Shown: positions 29,132-39,451, counted from the stretch's first letter. The stretch: 64,000 bases of DNA from Erwinia rhapontici (GCF_012271765.1 NZ_VRKO01000016.1:857666-921665); one strand, 5' to 3'. The notes: generated by a model not told the origin, from the sequence alone. Program-made: numbers and translations.

Positions 29132-31558
29132 ATGCCTCAAATAAATGCCGGGTCATCTAAATGGCTGGGCCTGTGGTGTTTCTTGCTGGGATTAATTTTA
29201 CTGGCAACAGGCCTTTACTTTGTCATTGGTGGGGGAAAATTAGTTTCACTCGGTGGGAGCTGGTATTTCGTGATTGCCGGTATTGTCACCGTGCTGTCCG
29301 CCATCCAGTTCTTCCGTCGCCGGGCTTCCGCAGTGGTGATTTTTGCTCTGGTGTTTATTGGTTCCGCCATCTGGGCTGTGCTGGATGCCGGTATCGACTT
29401 CTGGCCGCTGGTTTCCCGCCTGATGTTCCTGGCAGGTATGCTGCTGCTAGCGTTGATCACCTGGCCGTCTCTGCGCAAACATGAAGGCAAACCTGCCTGC
29501 GCGAAAGGGGCTTATGGCCTTGGCGTGGTGACCGTGGTTGGCCTGCTGGCAACCCTTTATGGCATGTTCCAGCCGCATCCGACCGTCGCAAATGGTCAGG
29601 AGCTGCCGCTGGTGCCCGTTGATAAGTCAACGGAGCAGAAAAACTGGGATAACTACGGTAACACCGCAGGCGGTAGCCGCTTTGTGGCTCTGGACCAGAT
29701 CACCCGCGATAACGTGAAAGATCTGAAACCTGTCTGGACCTACCACACCGGTGATATCCCGGAAAGCCCGACCGGCAGCGGCGCTGAAGATCAGCAAACA
29801 CCATTGCAGATTGGTGATCGCGTATTCCTCTGTACTCCGCATAACAACGTGATTGCTCTGGATGCTGATACCGGTAAGCAGCTCTGGAAAACCGAGATTA
29901 ACGCACAGTCTCAGGTCTGGAACCGCTGCCGTGGCCTGGCCTATTTCGATGTCAGCAAACCGCTGGAACAGCCTACCGTTCCTAACTCAACGCCTGTCAC
30001 ACCTGTGACGCTGGCTGCGGGCGATACCTGTCAGCGCCGTATTCTGATGAACACCATCGATGCGCGTCTGGTCGCGATCAACGCCGACAATGGTGAAATG
30101 TGCCAGAACTTCGGTGACAAAGGTTTTGTTGACCTGAAAGCCGGCCTGGGCGATGCCAGCGATCCGAAATATCAGTTAACCTCAGCGCCAACTCTGGCCG
30201 GTACGACTGTTGTCGTCGGTGGCCGTGTGGCGGATAACGTGCAGACTGATATGCCTGGCGGCGTACTGCGCGGCTTTGATGTGATCACCGGTGAAATGCG
30301 TTGGGCCTTTGACCCGGGCAACCAGGATCCAAATGCGAAACTGGAAGAGGGTAAAACCTTCGTTCGCAGCACGCCGAACTCCTGGGCACCGATGTCCTAT
30401 GACGCGGGCATGAACACCGTGTTCCTGCCGATGGGAAGCTCGTCTGTTGACCTGTGGGGTGCGAACCGTAACGCGCTGGATCATAAATACGGTGCTTCGA
30501 TTCTGGCACTGGATGCGACCACCGGTAAAGAGAAGTGGGTTTATCAGACCGTGCATAACGATCTGTGGGACTTCGATATTCCGATGCAACCAAGCCTGAT
30601 CGACTTCCCACAGAAAGATGGCAGCACGAAGCCAGCGGTGGTGTTTGGTACGAAAGCGGGCCAGATCTTTGTGCTGGACCGTCTGACGGGGCAGCCTCTG
30701 ACGGAAGTGAAGGAAGTGCCGGTTAAACCAGGTAACATCCCGAACGAGCAGTACACCCCAACGCAGCCGAAATCCGTAGGTATGCCGGAGATTGGTGCGG
30801 GTACGCTGAAAGAGTCTGACATGTGGGGCGCGACGCCATTTGATCAGCTGGCTTGCCGTATTGGTTTCAAATCCATGCGTTACGATGGCCTGTACACTGT
30901 ACCGGGGACTGACCTCTCTCTTAGCTTCCCGGGATCGCTGGGTGGCATGAATTGGGGCAGCCTGTCGACCGATCCGAATAACCACTACATCTTCGCCAAT
31001 GACATGCGTCTGGGCCTGTGGGTGCAGATGGTGCCGGTGAAAGCCGATGCGAAAGCCAGCGATGGCGGTGAAGCGGTTAACACTGGTATGGGGGCCGTTC
31101 CGCTGAAAGGCACGCCGTATGCCGTGAACAAAAACCGCTTTATGTCGCCAATGGGTATCCCTTGCCAGAAGCCACCATTTGGTACGCTTTCGGCTATCGA
31201 CCTGAAAACACAGAAAGTGGTATGGCAGGTTCCGGTTGGCACCGTGCAGGACACCGGTCCGCTAGGCGTGAAAATGCATGCACCGATGCCGGTAGGTATG
31301 CCGACACTGGGCGGTACGCTGGCAACACAGGGCGGCCTGGTGTTTATCGCAGGAACGCAGGATTACTACCTGCGTGCATTCGATACCTCAACCGGTAAAG
31401 AAGTATGGAAAGCCCGTCTGCCAGTGGGCAGCCAGGGTGGCCCGATGAGCTACAAATCACCGAAAACCGGTAAGCAGTACATCATCATCTCTGCGGGCGG
31501 TGCGCGTCAGTCCCCCGATCGTGGTGACTATGTGATCGCTTACGCACTGGACAAATAA
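29132..31558 (+). CDS. gcd: Membrane PQQ-dependent glucose dehydrogenase
   Basis: The 808-residue quinoprotein oxidises glucose to gluconolactone in the periplasm and passes electrons to ubiquinone. Five membrane segments fill residues 1-150, followed by an eight-bladed PQQ propeller with W-motif repeats (for example GKQLWKTE, GKEKWVYQ, GKEVWKAR). The catalytic aspartate is in NDLWDFDIPMQ and a PQQ-contacting lysine in FGTKAGQIFVLD. It is 12 residues longer than E. coli Gcd (796), which lies elsewhere in E. coli. PQQ synthesis genes are not in the window. Gluconate production of this kind solubilises phosphate in Pantoea and relatives, an inference here. Confidence 0.96.
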   Translation: MPQINAGSSKWLGLWCFLLGLILLATGLYFVIGGGKLVSLGGSWYFVIAGIVTVLSAIQFFRRRASAVVIFALVFIGSAIWAVLDAGIDFWPLVSRLMFLAGMLLLALITWPSLRKHEGKPACAKGAYGLGVVTVVGLLATLYGMFQPHPTVANGQELPLVPVDKSTEQKNWDNYGNTAGGSRFVALDQITRDNVKDLKPVWTYHTGDIPESPTGSGAEDQQTPLQIGDRVFLCTPHNNVIALDADTGKQLWKTEINAQSQVWNRCRGLAYFDVSKPLEQPTVPNSTPVTPVTLAAGDTCQRRILMNTIDARLVAINADNGEMCQNFGDKGFVDLKAGLGDASDPKYQLTSAPTLAGTTVVVGGRVADNVQTDMPGGVLRGFDVITGEMRWAFDPGNQDPNAKLEEGKTFVRSTPNSWAPMSYDAGMNTVFLPMGSSSVDLWGANRNALDHKYGASILALDATTGKEKWVYQTVHNDLWDFDIPMQPSLIDFPQKDGSTKPAVVFGTKAGQIFVLDRLTGQPLTEVKEVPVKPGNIPNEQYTPTQPKSVGMPEIGAGTLKESDMWGATPFDQLACRIGFKSMRYDGLYTVPGTDLSLSFPGSLGGMNWGSLSTDPNNHYIFANDMRLGLWVQMVPVKADAKASDGGEAVNTGMGAVPLKGTPYAVNKNRFMSPMGIPCQKPPFGTLSAIDLKTQKVVWQVPVGTVQDTGPLGVKMHAPMPVGMPTLGGTLATQGGLVFIAGTQDYYLRAFDTSTGKEVWKARLPVGSQGGPMSYKSPKTGKQYIIISAGGARQSPDRGDYVIAYALDK

Positions 31559-31589
31559 GGCGCAGCGACTCACTCGCTAACCTGATGTC

Positions 31590-31624
31590 AAAAAAGCCCC
31601 TTCATCGCTGAAGGGGCTTTTTTT
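31590..31624 (+). terminator. Terminator after gcd
   Basis: A 14-bp stem (31590-31603 with 31610-31623) around ATCGCT, A-rich on the left and T-rich on the right, is a strong bidirectional terminator. Confidence 0.92.
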
Positions 31625-31782
31625 GTCGGTCACTTTGTGGAGTTAACACTATCCGTCCTGGATGAGGGGGTAAAATCATGCAATTATCGGATCTTTTGAG
31701 CCAGGGCGGGAAACACTAAGCGCGCTGTTATAATTGAGTCATAACGTTTATCCCCTCTGATAATGAATAAAAGGAGAGATTA

Positions 31783-32316
31783 ATGGAAAAGATAGAAAAC
31801 CTGATAATAACACTGAAACAGTGCATTCCAGCATTGGATACCGCGCCATTACAGAGCGAAAAACCACTTAATGATGAGCAGTTTACGCTCTTAGAGTGGC
31901 TGTATAAGCACCTTAGCGCGCAAAACCTCATGGTCTATGAGGAATGGAAAGAATACACCGGTGATATTCCCGCATTAAAAACGCTGTCTGATTTATCTAT
32001 GCCTGAAGCACCCGCGGACTTTATTTTTTCAGCTATCGAGAAAATAGATTGGTCAACAGCCAGTATTGATCCCTATGAGATAGCCTATTTCGTGCCGTGG
32101 CTCGAGCATATTAATTTTTATTTAAAGCCGCACGCATTAAGGTTAATCACCCTGCTGCCATTTGAAAATGCCTATATTTTCTGTGTGCGGGATGATGAAG
32201 TCTTACTGCAAAAACTGGAGGCAAGCCTGCAAGCTTTTGACATGGGCATCCATGACCGGCAGCCAATGGATCAACAACAGGTATTAGCGGACATCGAACA
32301 GCTGATTTCTCAATAA
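31783..32316 (+). CDS. Hypothetical acidic protein
   Basis: I do not recognise this 177-residue protein with confidence. It is acidic, lacks a signal peptide or membrane segment, and has mixed alpha/beta character with a hydrophobic core around ALRLITLLPFENAYIFCV (residues about 117-134). The ribosome-binding site AAGGAG is strong, eight bases before the ATG. The gene is more AT-rich than its neighbours and, with gcd, sits in a yfgJ-xseA interval where E. coli has neither. It may be a small immunity-like or housekeeping orphan; I infer recent gain from base composition only. Confidence 0.7.
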   Translation: MEKIENLIITLKQCIPALDTAPLQSEKPLNDEQFTLLEWLYKHLSAQNLMVYEEWKEYTGDIPALKTLSDLSMPEAPADFIFSAIEKIDWSTASIDPYEIAYFVPWLEHINFYLKPHALRLITLLPFENAYIFCVRDDEVLLQKLEASLQAFDMGIHDRQPMDQQQVLADIEQLISQ

Positions 32317-32319
32317 CGA

Positions 32320-32340
32320 CCGGCAACAGACATTTGCCGG
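32320..32340. terminator. Hairpin between the orphan gene and xseA
   Basis: CCGGCAA (32320-32326) pairs with TTGCCGG (32334-32340). It lies between convergent genes; there is no T tail, so its terminator role is uncertain. Confidence 0.4.
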
Positions 32341-32377
32341 GGTGAAATGAGTCAGTCGGTCTCAACGGCCGCCAGAC

Positions 32378-33763
32378 TCATTTGCGTGACAAAGACTCGC
32401 TGCGTTTACGCGCTTTCTTCAGCGGCGTAATAGCGGTGACTTCACTCTCCACCCAACCGTCATCCAGGCGGGTTTTCAGCACGTCACCAGGGTGTAGCTG
32501 TTGCGTCTTTTTCACGACCTGGCCGTCTGCCGCTGTGGTGACACTGAAACCACGTGCCAGCGTGGCCAGCGGGCTGACCCCTTCCAACTGGGCCGCAAGA
32601 TTGCCGAAGCGCTGTTTATTGGCGTTGAGCTGCTGCTGCATGGCCTGTTGCAGGCGGTGATGCCACTGCTGGAGCTGCTGTCCGGCGCGCTGGACGCGCA
32701 TTTCCGGGCGAATGGCACTCAGACGCTGCCCCACGCGCTCCTGCTGGCGTACTGCCTGGCGAAGCCTGAGCTGCATGGCATCATCCAGTCGGCGCTGTAG
32801 CTTCATCAGCGCCGTCTGCTGGCGTGCCAGACGCAGTTGCGGGTGCTGTTGTTGCAGACGATGTTGAATGCGGGTGAAAGTCCGCTGCTGCTGCGCGAGG
32901 TAATAATCCATCGCCATTTCCAGCCGCTGCTGTTGTGACTGGAGCTGGCGCAGCAGTTCGATCTGATTACGACTGACCAGCTCCGCTGCCGCAGAAGGCG
33001 TGGGCGCGCGCAGGTCGGCCACAAAGTCGGCGATGGTCACATCGGTTTCATGCCCGACGGCGCTGACAATCGGAATGCGGCTGGCATAAATTGCCCGCGC
33101 CACACGCTCATCGTTAAAACTCCAGAGGTCTTCCAGCGAGCCGCCGCCGCGTCCCACAATCAATACATCGCACTCATTGCGCGCATTGGCCAGCTCAATG
33201 GCCCGTACGATGCCTGAGGGCGCTTCTGCGCCCTGTACCTGGGTCGGGTAGATAACCACGGGCAGTGACGGGTCGCGTCGCTGTAGCACGCGTAGCACGT
33301 CGTGTAGCGCGGCACCGCTGGCAGAGGTGATCACCCCAACCTGGCGTGCCGGGTCCGGCAGTGCCTGTTTATGGCTCTGCTCAAACAGTCCTTCTGACAT
33401 CAGCCGCTGCTTCAGTTGCTCGAACTGTTGCTGCAACAGGCCATCTCCGGCGGGTTGCATACTTTCGGCAATCAACTGGTAGTCGCCGCGTGGCTCATAC
33501 AGCGTAATGGTGGCGCGCACCAAAACCTGCTGGCCATTTTGCGGACGGAAGATGACACGGCGGTTGCTGTTGCGGAACATCGCACAGCGAACCTGGGCGC
33601 CATCATCCTTCAACGTGAAGTACCAGTGACCGGAAGAGGGCTGGGAGAAATTTGAGATCTCCGCGCTCAACCAGACCTGGCCCATTTCCATCTCCAGTAG
33701 CTTGCGCACTGTCGTATTGAGACGGCTGACGGTAAAAATATTGGCGGTTGGAGGTAGCGACAT
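32378..33763 (-). CDS. xseA: Exodeoxyribonuclease VII large subunit
   Basis: The 461-residue large subunit (E. coli 456) of ExoVII, which with XseB degrades single-stranded DNA from both ends. The N-terminal OB-fold (about residues 8-100, with [17 protein letters not shown]) is followed by the catalytic domain (about 125-320, with [11 protein letters not shown] and [26 protein letters not shown]). A long Gln/Arg-rich coiled-coil region and an S1-like C-terminal segment complete it. It is divergent from guaB as in E. coli. Confidence 0.97.
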   Translation of the reverse strand: MSLPPTANIFTVSRLNTTVRKLLEMEMGQVWLSAEISNFSQPSSGHWYFTLKDDGAQVRCAMFRNSNRRVIFRPQNGQQVLVRATITLYEPRGDYQLIAESMQPAGDGLLQQQFEQLKQRLMSEGLFEQSHKQALPDPARQVGVITSASGAALHDVLRVLQRRDPSLPVVIYPTQVQGAEAPSGIVRAIELANARNECDVLIVGRGGGSLEDLWSFNDERVARAIYASRIPIVSAVGHETDVTIADFVADLRAPTPSAAAELVSRNQIELLRQLQSQQQRLEMAMDYYLAQQQRTFTRIQHRLQQQHPQLRLARQQTALMKLQRRLDDAMQLRLRQAVRQQERVGQRLSAIRPEMRVQRAGQQLQQWHHRLQQAMQQQLNANKQRFGNLAAQLEGVSPLATLARGFSVTTAADGQVVKKTQQLHPGDVLKTRLDDGWVESEVTAITPLKKARKRSESLSRK

Positions 33764-33852
33764 GTGATGAAGATCAAACTTTAAATCAGAGGGTTAATTA
33801 ACCGATACTACATGGCTCAGTCAGGGGATCAAGAGTTTTTCGTAAATAATGC

Positions 33853-33881
33853 TGGAGGCAATCGATTACGCCCTGTATAAT
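33853..33881 (+). promoter_or_regulatory. guaBA promoter with PurR box
   Basis: TATAAT (33876-33881) is a perfect -10. The 16-base PurR-like operator AGGCAATCGATTACGC (33856-33871) overlaps the spacer and the weak -35 (33853-33858), as in the E. coli guaBA promoter. Purine repression is inferred from this match. Confidence 0.65.
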
Positions 33882-33933
33882 GCCGCGGCAATATTTTACA
33901 AGTTCTCATTCACCCTGAGGTTGAGATATTGCC

Positions 33934-35400
33934 ATGCTAAGAATCGCTAAAGAAGCCCTGACATTTGACGACGTTTTGCTCGTTCCTGCACATTCAACTG
34001 TACTGCCAAACACGGCTGACCTCAGCACCCAACTTACCAAAACCATCCGTTTAAACATTCCTATGTTGTCCGCTGCTATGGATACCGTGACCGAAGCGGG
34101 TCTGGCTATTGCACTAGCACAGGAAGGTGGTCTGGGCTTTATTCACAAAAACATGTCCATTGAGCGCCAGGCTGAAGAAGTGCGCAAAGTGAAGAAACAC
34201 GAAAGTGGCGTGGTTACTGACCCGCAGACCGTGTTGCCCACCACTGCCCTGAGCGAAGTAAAAATTCTGACCGAACGTAACGGCTTTGCCGGTTACCCGG
34301 TGGTGAACGGCGAAAACGAACTGGTGGGGATCATCACCGGCCGTGACGTCCGCTTCGTGACGGATTTGAGCCTGCCTGTTTCTGCCGTGATGACGCCGAA
34401 AGAACGTCTCGTGACGGTGAAAGAAGGCGAAGCGCGTGAAGTTGTGCTGCATAAAATGCACGAAAAACGCGTTGAGAAAGCGCTGGTTGTGGATGACAGC
34501 TTCCACCTGCTGGGCATGATCACCGTAAAAGACTTCCAGAAAGCCGAACGTAAACCTAACGCCTGTAAAGACGAGCACGGCCGCCTGCGCGTAGGCGCTG
34601 CTGTGGGTGCCGGTGCCGGTAACGAAGAGCGTGTGGATGCGCTGGTCGCGGCCGGTGTTGACGTGCTGCTGATCGACTCCTCACACGGCCATTCTGAAGG
34701 CGTACTGCAACGTATCCGTGATACCCGTGCAAAATATCCTGACCTGCAAATCGTGGGCGGTAACGTCGCGACAGGCGCTGGTGCACTGGCGCTGGCTGAA
34801 GCAGGCGTGAGCGCGGTGAAAGTCGGTATCGGCCCTGGCTCAATTTGTACCACCCGTATCGTAACGGGCGTAGGTGTGCCGCAGATTACCGCTGTTTCTG
34901 ACGCGGTAGAAGCGCTGGAAGGCACCGGGATCCCGGTTATCGCCGATGGCGGTATCCGCTTCTCCGGTGATATCGCCAAAGCGATTGCCGCGGGCGCTGC
35001 TGCCGTGATGGTCGGTTCCATGCTGGCCGGGACCGATGAATCTCCGGGCGAAATCGAACTCTACCAGGGCCGTTCATTCAAATCCTATCGCGGTATGGGC
35101 TCCCTGGGCGCGATGTCGAAAGGTTCGTCTGACCGTTACTTCCAGACCGACAATGCCGCTGACAAACTGGTGCCGGAAGGTATCGAAGGCCGCGTAGCCT
35201 ACAAAGGCTACCTGAAAGCGATCGTACACCAGCAAATGGGTGGCCTGCGCTCCTGTATGGGCCTGACCGGCTGTGCTACCATCGACGACCTGCGCACCAA
35301 GGCTGAATTTGTGCGTATCAGCGGTGCGGGTATTCAGGAAAGCCACGTTCATGACGTGACCATCACCAAAGAGTCGCCGAACTACCGCATGGGTTCCTGA
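33934..35400 (+). CDS. guaB: IMP dehydrogenase
   Basis: The 488-residue enzyme oxidises IMP to XMP with NAD+, the committed step to GMP. Two CBS domains (about residues 93-205) are inserted in the TIM barrel. The catalytic cysteine lies in [11 protein letters not shown] (about residue 305), followed by the mobile-flap segment with GRVAYKG. Its length equals E. coli GuaB. It heads the guaBA operon, with a PurR-controlled promoter upstream and a terminator-like hairpin before guaA. Confidence 0.98.
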   Translation: MLRIAKEALTFDDVLLVPAHSTVLPNTADLSTQLTKTIRLNIPMLSAAMDTVTEAGLAIALAQEGGLGFIHKNMSIERQAEEVRKVKKHESGVVTDPQTVLPTTALSEVKILTERNGFAGYPVVNGENELVGIITGRDVRFVTDLSLPVSAVMTPKERLVTVKEGEAREVVLHKMHEKRVEKALVVDDSFHLLGMITVKDFQKAERKPNACKDEHGRLRVGAAVGAGAGNEERVDALVAAGVDVLLIDSSHGHSEGVLQRIRDTRAKYPDLQIVGGNVATGAGALALAEAGVSAVKVGIGPGSICTTRIVTGVGVPQITAVSDAVEALEGTGIPVIADGGIRFSGDIAKAIAAGAAAVMVGSMLAGTDESPGEIELYQGRSFKSYRGMGSLGAMSKGSSDRYFQTDNAADKLVPEGIEGRVAYKGYLKAIVHQQMGGLRSCMGLTGCATIDDLRTKAEFVRISGAGIQESHVHDVTITKESPNYRMGS

Positions 35401-35414
35401 TAACCCTGTACTGC

Positions 35415-35442
35415 ACGCCCGGCTTCACTGCCGGGCGTTTTA
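35415..35442 (+). terminator. Hairpin between guaB and guaA
   Basis: ACGCCCGGC (35415-35423) pairs perfectly with GCCGGGCGT (35430-35438) around TTCACT and is followed by TTTTA. It has terminator form but lies inside the operon, so it may lower guaA relative to guaB. Confidence 0.7.
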
Positions 35443-35484
35443 CTCGTAATCCCGAATTTGTACTACATCGCCTGGAATAGCCCA

Positions 35485-37065
35485 ATGACGACGGAAAATA
35501 TTCATAAACATCGCATCCTGATCCTCGATTTCGGTTCGCAGTATACGCAACTGGTTGCCCGCCGCGTGCGTGAACTGGGTGTCTACTGTGAACTGTGGGC
35601 GTGGGACGTGACCGAAGAGCAGATTCGTGGTTTTAACCCGAACGGCATCATCCTCTCCGGCGGCCCTGAAAGCACCACTGAAAACGACAGCCCTCGCGCA
35701 CCTGACTATGTGTTTAACGCAGGCGTTCCGGTTCTGGGCGTGTGCTACGGCATGCAGACGATGGCGATGCAGCTGGGCGGCAAAGTTGAAGGCTCCAGCG
35801 AGCGTGAATTTGGTTATGCTCAGGTTGAAGTACAGACCAACAGCGCGCTGATCCGTGACATCGAAGATGCGATCAGCCCAGCCGGTAAGCCGCTGCTGGA
35901 CGTGTGGATGAGCCACGGCGACAAAGTGACGGCGATCCCGTCTGACTTCGTGACCGTTGCCAGCACCGACTCCTGTCCGTTTGCCATTATGGCCAACGAA
36001 GAGAAGCGCTTCTACGGCGTACAGTTCCACCCGGAAGTGACACACACCCGTCAGGGTCTGCGTCTGCTGGAGCGTTTCGTGCTGGATATCTGCCAGTGTG
36101 AAGCCCTGTGGACCCCGGCTAAAATCATTGAAGATGCCGTTGAACGTCTGCGTGTGCAGGTCGGCAACGATAAAGTGATTCTCGGCCTGTCCGGCGGCGT
36201 TGACTCCTCTGTGACCGCAATGCTGCTGCACCGTGCGATTGGCGACCGTCTGACCTGCGTCTTTGTCGACAACGGCCTGCTGCGCCTGAACGAAGCAGAG
36301 CAGGTGATGGAGATGTTTGGTGACCATTTCGGTCTGAACATCATTCATGTGGAAGGCGAAAAACGCTTCCTCGACGCACTGGCAGGCACAGATGAGCCGG
36401 AAGCCAAGCGTAAAATCATCGGCCGCGTCTTCGTTGAAGTCTTCGATGAACAAGCTCTGAAGCTGGAAGACGTGAAGTGGCTGGCCCAGGGAACTATCTA
36501 CCCTGATGTGATTGAATCAGCCGCTTCTGCTACTGGCAAAGCGCACGTGATCAAATCGCACCACAACGTGGGTGGTCTGCCGAAAGAAATGAAGATGGGC
36601 CTGGTTGAACCACTGCGTGAGCTGTTTAAAGACGAAGTGCGTAAAATCGGCCTGGAACTGGGCCTGCCGCACGCAATGCTGTTCCGTCACCCGTTCCCGG
36701 GCCCGGGCCTGGGTGTGCGCGTACTGGGTGAAGTGAAGAAAGAGTACTGTGACCTGCTGCGTCGTGCCGATGCGATCTTCATTGAAGAGCTGCATAAAGC
36801 CGAGCTGTACAACAAAGTCAGCCAGGCCTTTACCGTCTTCCTGCCCGTCCGTTCTGTCGGCGTGATGGGCGATGGCCGTAAGTACGACTGGGTGGTTTCC
36901 CTGCGTGCTGTCGAGACCATCGACTTTATGACCGCACACTGGGCGCATCTGCCGTATGATTTCCTCGGCCGCGTATCCAACCGCATCATCAACGAAGTCG
37001 ACGGGATTTCCCGTGTGGTTTACGATATTTCAGGTAAACCACCGGCGACGATTGAGTGGGAATGA
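35485..37065 (+). CDS. guaA: GMP synthase (glutamine-hydrolysing)
   Basis: The 526-residue enzyme (E. coli 525) aminates XMP to GMP. The N-terminal class I glutaminase has the nucleophile in [10 protein letters not shown] and the His-Glu pair in FHPEVTHT. The ATP-pyrophosphatase domain has the P-loop [10 protein letters not shown], and a dimerisation domain follows. Start ATG 35485 gives [10 protein letters not shown] as in E. coli; the TTG start at 35458 is rejected. It is followed by a clear terminator. Confidence 0.98.
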   Translation: MTTENIHKHRILILDFGSQYTQLVARRVRELGVYCELWAWDVTEEQIRGFNPNGIILSGGPESTTENDSPRAPDYVFNAGVPVLGVCYGMQTMAMQLGGKVEGSSEREFGYAQVEVQTNSALIRDIEDAISPAGKPLLDVWMSHGDKVTAIPSDFVTVASTDSCPFAIMANEEKRFYGVQFHPEVTHTRQGLRLLERFVLDICQCEALWTPAKIIEDAVERLRVQVGNDKVILGLSGGVDSSVTAMLLHRAIGDRLTCVFVDNGLLRLNEAEQVMEMFGDHFGLNIIHVEGEKRFLDALAGTDEPEAKRKIIGRVFVEVFDEQALKLEDVKWLAQGTIYPDVIESAASATGKAHVIKSHHNVGGLPKEMKMGLVEPLRELFKDEVRKIGLELGLPHAMLFRHPFPGPGLGVRVLGEVKKEYCDLLRRADAIFIEELHKAELYNKVSQAFTVFLPVRSVGVMGDGRKYDWVVSLRAVETIDFMTAHWAHLPYDFLGRVSNRIINEVDGISRVVYDISGKPPATIEWE

Positions 37066-37108
37066 TTTTTCTCCCTCTCGTTATCACTAACAGATAACTG
37101 AATGAACG

Positions 37109-37134
37109 AAGCCCGCATTCGCGGGCTTTTTTAT
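37109..37134 (+). terminator. Terminator after guaA
   Basis: AAGCCCGC (37109-37116) pairs with GCGGGCTT (37121-37128) around ATTC, followed by a T run. Confidence 0.92.
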
Positions 37135-37161
37135 TGGATTCCGGCAGCATTTTCCGTCACC

Positions 37162-37788
37162 TCAATACATCCACTTCTCCACGATAGCATCGCCCAGATG
37201 CTCACGCAGCAGCTCCTCATTGTCCTCCTCACCGTGAACGGCCAGCAGGCACATAAACATCAGCACGTCGAGGTACTGGCCCACGTCGCTGAAGATTTGC
37301 GTCAGCATCGGCGAGCTGTCGTGATCGAAATACCACACCTCGCCGGTCTCAACATGAAAGCACCACATATTGCCGTTGCCCAGATAGTCACCGAAGACGA
37401 CCAGTTGCCTGACCAGCGCCCAAAGCGCGTCGGCATCGGGTGCATCTTCCAGAATGTCACTGATGCCGGGGTAGGCGTTATGCAGTGGTTCAATGCTGGC
37501 GTATTTGGCAGGTGTCACGCTACACAGCGTTTCGGCCAGGTCCAGCGTGCCAATCTGCTCATGATACGTGCGCAGTAACGGAGGGAGGGTGCAGCCCAGG
37601 CGCTGTTCAAGTGCGACCACATCTTCTGGTTTAACAGGCGTCAGCGGAGACGGATTATCCCACTGGTCGAGCCAGGCCAGTGCGCAGACACGCCACCAGT
37701 CCAGCCGGGCGTTATCATCGGCAAATTCTGGCCAGGCCAGAGGGGGAAGGTCGCTGGCCGGGGCTGGCGAGTGGGTGTCTGAATTCAT
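37162..37788 (-). CDS. SMI1/KNR4 (SUKH) family protein
   Basis: A 208-residue soluble protein of the SUKH superfamily. The hallmark stretch LEQRLGCTLPPLLRTYHEQ (about residues 60-78) is followed by FGDYLGNGNMWCFHVETG and VWYFDHDSS, matching the beta-rich SUKH core. SUKH proteins often act as immunity proteins against polymorphic toxins or as adaptors. No toxin gene is visible. It is the last of three minus-strand genes (39312 to 37162), 22 bases after the previous one, so it is probably cotranscribed. It replaces part of the guaA-yfgG interval of E. coli. Immunity is an inference from the family. Confidence 0.8.
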   Translation of the reverse strand: MNSDTHSPAPASDLPPLAWPEFADDNARLDWWRVCALAWLDQWDNPSPLTPVKPEDVVALEQRLGCTLPPLLRTYHEQIGTLDLAETLCSVTPAKYASIEPLHNAYPGISDILEDAPDADALWALVRQLVVFGDYLGNGNMWCFHVETGEVWYFDHDSSPMLTQIFSDVGQYLDVLMFMCLLAVHGEEDNEELLREHLGDAIVEKWMY

Positions 37789-37810
37789 AGCTGACGTTGC
37801 CTCAGGATAA

Positions 37811-38380
37811 TTAATAAGTGCTGCTGTCGATGGTGAAACGATAGTTGATATCGACCTTAGACGTAATATCGGCGCGTTCAGTTTTCGTTAAAACGAACTC
37901 AAAAGCGGGTTCGTAGTCCTCACCTCTGAGCACTTCACCGCCGAGGATTTCAACATTATACAGGCCATTCTCAAGCGCGATCTGTGGCCGTCCCGGCTGG
38001 CGATAGCGTTCCTGCAGTGAGTGGATATCGGCATCGGTGAAGTTTTGCAGAATCCGCCATGTGAAGAGCAGGAGCTGCTGGTTTTCAATCCGCAGGAAGT
38101 AGCCGCCGCGCCGATGCTGTAAACGGCTCTCCGGCTTAAGCAGCTCCGGCATCTCATTCGAAAGGTTGAAAATAATCGTGTACGGGTAATTTTCAATGCC
38201 CGCTAAAGGGATGACGATGCCGTTCTGCACAGCCCTGTCACCGCTGTCATTGCTGGCAAATTCCGAGGCCAGATCGTCACTGAGTAGGTTGTCGTCCTTG
38301 AATTTTTTCAGCAGACGAAGGTCGCCAATCAAAAAGTAATCAATCAGGTCGTTAAGGACTTCAACGAATTCATAGCGCAT
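37811..38380 (-). CDS. Hypothetical protein, middle gene of SUKH cassette
   Basis: I do not recognise this 189-residue protein. It is acidic, with an N-terminal helical part (YEFVEVLNDLIDYFLIGDLRLL) then beta-strand-rich segments (TIIFNLSNEMP, GGYFLRIENQQLLLFTW, GLYNVEILGG) and a conserved-looking end TSKVDINYRF. There is no signal peptide. Its ATG at 38380 shares its A with the TGA stop of the upstream gene (TGATG), indicating translational coupling; a TTG one codon earlier is also possible. It is probably an intracellular partner of the membrane protein encoded upstream. Confidence 0.7.
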   Translation of the reverse strand: MRYEFVEVLNDLIDYFLIGDLRLLKKFKDDNLLSDDLASEFASNDSGDRAVQNGIVIPLAGIENYPYTIIFNLSNEMPELLKPESRLQHRRGGYFLRIENQQLLLFTWRILQNFTDADIHSLQERYRQPGRPQIALENGLYNVEILGGEVLRGEDYEPAFEFVLTKTERADITSKVDINYRFTIDSSTY

Positions 38381-39312
38381 CAATCAGCTGCTCCGTTATT
38401 TTTACCCTTGTTAAACTCAACGCCCCACATTGAAACGCCCTGGATCATCTGCAGTATGGCGCAGGTATGAATACTCAGGGAAACGGCATTTGAGTATTTA
38501 CTGGCATAATTTTCACTGATCGGCTGGAAATAAAGTCGGCCTAACGTGTTCAGTATCGCCCTGTTCTTTTTCATTGCCTGATAGAGTTCCGCGGACTCCT
38601 TCAGTGAAAAGTGCTCGGTAACGCCCTCGACGATCAGGTCATCCAGCACCGTTGCACTTGCCTGAAACTGAGGTTGCAGCCTTTCCAGCTCAGCGCGGAA
38701 AGGGGCGATTTCGCGCTGCATGGTTAATAACAGCTCTGCATTTTGTTCCGGGTTGATGCGTGATTTCAGTTCGGATACCAGATGGCAAAAATAGATATCG
38801 TTCTTCAGATCGCTTTCAAGAAGACGGTTGGGATCGGCCAGATATTTTTGTTGTGAAACCGCTCTGAAATCGGCATCACCTGAGTGGCTGTCCAGGGCGT
38901 TCAGGTGGTCTTCAATGTGAATAAACGCTGCCAGTCTCCATGTCAAATTTTCTGCGGTTTGCCAGGCTAACTGCCCGCGAAATGCCCAAAAAACCATTTC
39001 GGAACTTTCATGCAGCAGATGGCGTAAATAACGCGGCGTGTGGTTCTTGAGATCAAAGCGATCGAACTGATGCACGACGTTGGTCAGCGTTTCCCCTGCC
39101 AGCCTGCTGAGCTGCGAAATGTCGTCTTTGTGGCGATCGCGGATCTGTTTTAACGCTTTACGATAGGGGGCGTGCTGTTCAGAGAGATAGGAACGGTAAT
39201 CATTATGCGCGGCTATCCGGGAATGCTGATTCTGTTGCTTTGCATAACGCATACTGACCATCGAGACAACCAATGCCGCAAACGCCACACAGTCAGATAC
39301 GGTGATATTCAT
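38380..39312 (-). CDS. Hypothetical membrane-anchored protein, first gene of SUKH cassette
   Basis: A 310-residue protein with one N-terminal membrane segment (about residues 8-22, AFAALVVSMVSMRYA) and a long helical domain that should face the cytoplasm. Start 39312 is chosen because AGGGAGGA lies six bases upstream; the frame continues to 39531 but that stretch has no start support. The N-terminal pattern resembles small anchored proteins of the DUF4760 type, but I cannot assign a family. It begins a coupled three-gene operon whose last member is a SUKH protein. Confidence 0.7.
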   Translation of the reverse strand: MNITVSDCVAFAALVVSMVSMRYAKQQNQHSRIAAHNDYRSYLSEQHAPYRKALKQIRDRHKDDISQLSRLAGETLTNVVHQFDRFDLKNHTPRYLRHLLHESSEMVFWAFRGQLAWQTAENLTWRLAAFIHIEDHLNALDSHSGDADFRAVSQQKYLADPNRLLESDLKNDIYFCHLVSELKSRINPEQNAELLLTMQREIAPFRAELERLQPQFQASATVLDDLIVEGVTEHFSLKESAELYQAMKKNRAILNTLGRLYFQPISENYASKYSNAVSLSIHTCAILQMIQGVSMWGVEFNKGKNNGAAD

Positions 39313-39451
39313 TCTGTCCTCCCTGTGAATGCCAATTATCTTAGCGCAGTGAAAATGTGTGTAAACCCCGACGGGATGATACGCCCCGGCGCTGTGCAAC
39401 CCCGGGCAATCAGGTATGCTGATAAATCCACTCCTGTCAGGAATCCCCGCT

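Noticed and set aside
30182-30985. 267-residue frame opposite gcd
   Set aside because: Antisense shadow of a strongly conserved gene.
35440-36453. 337-residue frame opposite guaA
   Set aside because: Antisense shadow; composition follows guaA codon bias and no homology is recognised.
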